DNA from: Lineus longissimus
Taxonomy: Eukaryota; Nemertea; Pilidiophora; Heteronemertea; Lineidae
Direction of reading: 5' to 3'
Length of the DNA: 64,000 nt
NCBI RefSeq assembly: GCF_910592395.1
Contig: NC_088311.1
Location: 13,892,501-13,956,500 of the forward strand
In this document: one piece after another, positions 61,340 through 64,000 of the stretch
How the letters are laid out: each line of letters opens with the position of its first letter
Numbering within the stretch: the stretch's first letter is position 1
Notes under the pieces: model-generated
Databases searched by the model: none
Told to the model about the DNA's origin: nothing
The model's input: the letters and a program-made list of their open reading frames with translations, nothing else
Program-made: the position numbers and the translations under genes

Positions 61340-61941
61340 CTGGCGAGAAGAAATAAGTACAACTTACAACCCGGCTTTGTGCTCGAAAGCGTTATAAAAC
61401 ACCAGCGTACCACCTGGCATGAGCCGTTGCCCGTCGACAAGACCCCATGATTACTGTTTCATGTGAATGAGGGAATGGTATTACTAGTACCGCAAACCTT
61501 ATGGGTGTAACTCCCAAGACCTTGGGCAGAGCGCCACTTGACTACGTATAATCTTGGGATTCTACCCAAGACGTTCAACATTCTCATTCCGAGCCCGGTC
61601 ACATTCTGCTCACCCTGAAGGCTTCGGAGGGGGGGGTCTACACAAGGACCCCTCCGATCAGGAACTTGCGCTAACGCTGGCGTGACATTGGTGGCTGTTC
61701 CCCATATTCCAGTGTTTGCCAAACCATAGACAGCTAGAGAAGCCACTACCGTCAAAGGGGGAAACCTGTCAATTTATCCTTGTCTGTTCCCAAACAAAGA
61801 AGGGAAACACTCAACAACTGGGAACACTCAAAAACATTACACCGGCTAGCACGGCCCTGATGACCTCCGCAGCATAACTATTCCCTTGCTTGAAGCGAGA
61901 CCAACTTAAATGTACGTAAACCGAACAAATAATGGGCTCAC

Positions 61942-62157
61942 CTGTATGTCGTGACCCATTATGGCCAATGCCTCTATTCCAAGGTCCTCACTGGAATATG
62001 AAGACAGGGCATACTTCTTCCTTGGCCTTGCAAAGTCTGCCACGTCGACGTCGCCAAAATCCTTCAGCCTGATTATGACTGGCAGTATATCGAGACCCAC
62101 CAGGGAATGGCCGTCTTTGAGCCACACCTTCGCCATGCTGATTGAAGAATGAACCAC
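61942..62157 (-). CDS. DIRS Gag exon A (putative first coding exon)
   Basis: ATG at 62134-62136 gives MAKVWLKDGHSLVGLDILPV, IIRLKDFGDVDVADFARPRK and KYALSSYSSEDLGIEALAIM, then GHDIQ, where a GTGAGC donor follows directly (61941 downwards) in phase 0. No recognised domain. It is placed in the DIRS element because it lies upstream on the same strand, with introns of compatible phase leading to the Gag exons, but it could also be a separate gene fragment. Confidence 0.5.
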
Positions 62158-62565
62158 TCTTTCCAGGCCTAGCCCTTTAAATTGTGCTTATTACCCAACC
62201 GTGCCCTCAACGTAGCACACCAATTACGCCGACTCCTGAACATCGAGAAATCACCGCGAACAAAGCTTATTACAGCATACCTGCGCAACAACTTTAAAGC
62301 GTTACCCACCCTGATCAGTTTCGTAGCAAAACAACCAAACAAATTTTTTTGCCCCACCTGAGCCTACGGTGGGGTACCAAACCACCCCTGCATGGGTCTC
62401 GACACTCAACCCCGATCTCAAATCCTAGGGTCACCAAGACGTGGGCCCGGGTGACCCCTAGACAGCGCAACGAGGTCCCCTGACAAATACCCGGATAGAC
62501 TGTCTCTGATAGACTGCTGAACACCTGTAGGCCGCCCCCGCACCGCCGGACAAGACCCCGCACAG

Positions 62566-62765
62566 CTCTTAGACCCCCGGTCTGAAAATGCTCTCCCCGG
62601 ATAGGCTACACTCTCCGCTATCCCCCCGGACAGCACCGAGACCCCCGGTCTCGACATCTATCCCCCGGATAGCTTGTATTCCCGGCTGTCCCCCGAACAG
62701 CTCCGAGACCCCCGGTCTCGATCTCTATCCCATTGGATAGAAGCCCTATCCCACCGGATAGAAGC
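62566..62765. repeat. Array of short GC-rich palindromes
   Basis: CGAGACCCCCGGTCTCG occurs at 62637-62653 and 62704-62720, with a partial at 62570-62585. Interspersed are TATCC(n)GGATA palindromes near 62,618, 62,658, 62,726 and 62,748. The array lies upstream (minus strand) of the putative first DIRS gag exon and could be its promoter or terminal region. Confidence 0.8.
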
Positions 62766-62929
62766 TCACAGTCCCCAAAGACTCCGCGAGATTGAGCCAC
62801 GTCCCACAAGATGAACAGAGCATGGGCCAGCCAAACATAGCTGGCCCGTATATTAAGTCACCCTTGAACACAAACAGTCTGTTCTCCCAGAGCAATGGGA
62901 CAGAACGTCCGCTCAGTGCGGCTTCCAAA

Positions 62930-64000
62930 AAATAGACTGAGGGAATAAAGCGATCACGTGACCGACAGACGTCTTAGCACCTTGGATAACAGCTGTGCTA
63001 CACTATTATCATCATCTACTTTAGTCAACCAGCTCAGATGACCTTTCTTGGGGCAGTGATCGGTAAGGGTAAACTCCTTCCGACCCAACAGGCAAATGTT
63101 TACATTCGTGTCTCCGTGTATCATGGATTCATGTGTATACTAACACCGTTGTTGTGTTGACACACTGACTGTGTACATTTCTACAGCGACGAAAAACGAT
63201 CACAAAAATGGTTCTTTTTAAGCACTCGTGACATGTTTACAAAAATTAAAGCAAGTGTTTTTAGTAGAGATTTACCTAATGAGTAGAGTCTGGGTGATTA
63301 TAAACCATTAATTTGTGTTTAAAAGCCCACATTGTAACGAAAGGTTCCGGCTTGACGCTAATCTCCAATGACGGCAGCAGCCATTTTGCCATACTCTCGA
63401 AACTTTGGGATCGTCAAATGCAATGGAAATCACATAATTTCTGACACACACTGCTACAATTCATCATTTTATTGTTCTTTCACAGTACTATTACGCCACC
63501 CCCATTCGCAAGGCAGCTTGTACCAACTGGCTCTGCATTGACTATCCCCATTCCAAGCCGAAGAACAGTGTGACAAGTTTCTCATTTTACCTTCCAATCA
63601 CAGTCAAAATTTTCTAAAACAACCGGCAATGAGGACAAACTAATAATCTCAAACCAATCACAAGAATGTAATCAACACATACGACCTCATCCGAAGAGCG
63701 GATGATTAAGTTTTAGCATTGATTCAAGGTGATTTAATTCCTTCTTCGTCTCGCTTCAAATTCATAAAATGGCTGTCTTCCATACTTGTAGTATGCAGAT
63801 CTAGTGGCGCAGTACAACACTGCGCATCTGGGATACACGACGGATTGCCTCGAACCGCGAAATTCAAAACTGCTGGCAATGTGCCAACTGACATTTTTGC
63901 ATAATACCGCCACCTAGTGATATGAAACGAAATTAATCTATTTAATATCGAAACCTCTATATCAGGCCGACCTCTAAAACTTCATTTCAAACTTCAATCT
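62930..64000. other. No recognisable gene
   Basis: AT-rich sequence without a convincing frame, repeat or terminal structure. The frame at 63719-63904 has no recognised domain. Confidence 0.5.

Larger units (their letters stand above)
53808..62157 (-). mobile_element. DIRS retroelement, minus strand, with tyrosine recombinase and exon-like gag
   Basis: On the minus strand: three exon-like gag segments (61942-62157, 61071-61339, 59968-60587), pol 5' segment, RT-RNase H (58069-57632 and 56602-55041), and a tyrosine recombinase (54954-53911). This gag / RT-RH / YR order without integrase is DIRS-type. It is interrupted by a Kolobok-like element (58070-59445) and by an insertion at about 56606-57650. 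Damage is limited: a G-run frameshift in gag, one frameshift in RT and one stop in YR. The ends and any split or inverted terminal repeats are not resolved. Confidence 0.85.

Overview
The window is eukaryotic and almost entirely transposable-element DNA. No complete host gene, rRNA, tRNA or CRISPR array is visible. The mix is DIRS-type tyrosine-recombinase retroelements, Ty3/Gypsy, CR1/L2-like LINEs (one with a 2A-like peptide), Helentron-like elements with a LINE-type endonuclease, a Polinton/Maverick relic, Kolobok-like THAP elements, and Harbinger-like and other TIR elements. This points to an invertebrate animal, most likely marine; I cannot name the species or phylum. Stops, frameshifts and nested insertions are everywhere, so this is an old insertion-prone region rather than a gene-rich locus.

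Layout. 0.7-2.3 kb: a TIR element packed with short subterminal repeats. 2.3-5.4 kb: a Polinton/Maverick relic (DNA polymerase B C-terminus plus a possible structural gene), interrupted by a Helentron-like element. 5.4-8.75 kb: Helentron-like element 1, with a ~300-bp tandem array and two endonuclease-domain relics. 8.75-19.1 kb (minus): a Ty3/Gypsy element split by a LINE at 10,964-15,839 and by a TA-flanked TIR element at 17,317-18,350. 19.4-21.6 kb: Helentron-like element 2. 21.6-31.7 kb: a gag-only LTR retrotransposon whose 3' LTR carries two inverted copies of a ~3.1-3.5 kb repeat, making a ~7-kb palindrome. 31.7-40.8 kb (minus): a LINE (B) with an OTU-like ORF upstream, interrupted by Helentron 3 (itself holding a Harbinger-like MITE) and by LINE A (itself holding a 2.5-kb TIR element). 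41.5-47.8 kb (plus): a decayed DIRS element carrying a four-deep nest that ends in a Kolobok-like element. 49.5-49.8 kb (minus): a Myb/SANT-like first exon. 53.8-62.2 kb (minus): a second, better preserved DIRS element with gag in apparent spliced exons, RT-RNase H and tyrosine recombinase, interrupted by a second Kolobok-like element.

How the parts relate. Many boundaries are well fixed because removing an insertion with its target duplication rejoins the host element's reading frame: LINE into Gypsy RT (ATCACTT), TIR element into Gypsy gag (TA), LINE A into LINE B endonuclease (GTAT), 2.5-kb element into LINE A RT (AGCT), MITE into a LINE RT (AAT), Harbinger-like MITE into the Helentron array (TAA), and two Kolobok-like elements at TTAA. 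Together these give a relative insertion order. The Helentron 3 junction in LINE B also rejoins RT sequence but its exact ends are ambiguous.

Most notable: (1) a Kolobok-like element whose two copies hold two convergent gene starts, a THAP exon and a PYMFEP-type acidic exon; (2) a LINE with a 2A-like motif behind a multi-pass hydrophobic leader; (3) two terminal-sequence families sharing one Helentron-like architecture; (4) a DIRS gag that looks split by phase-0 introns; (5) an OTU-protease-like ORF just upstream of a LINE.
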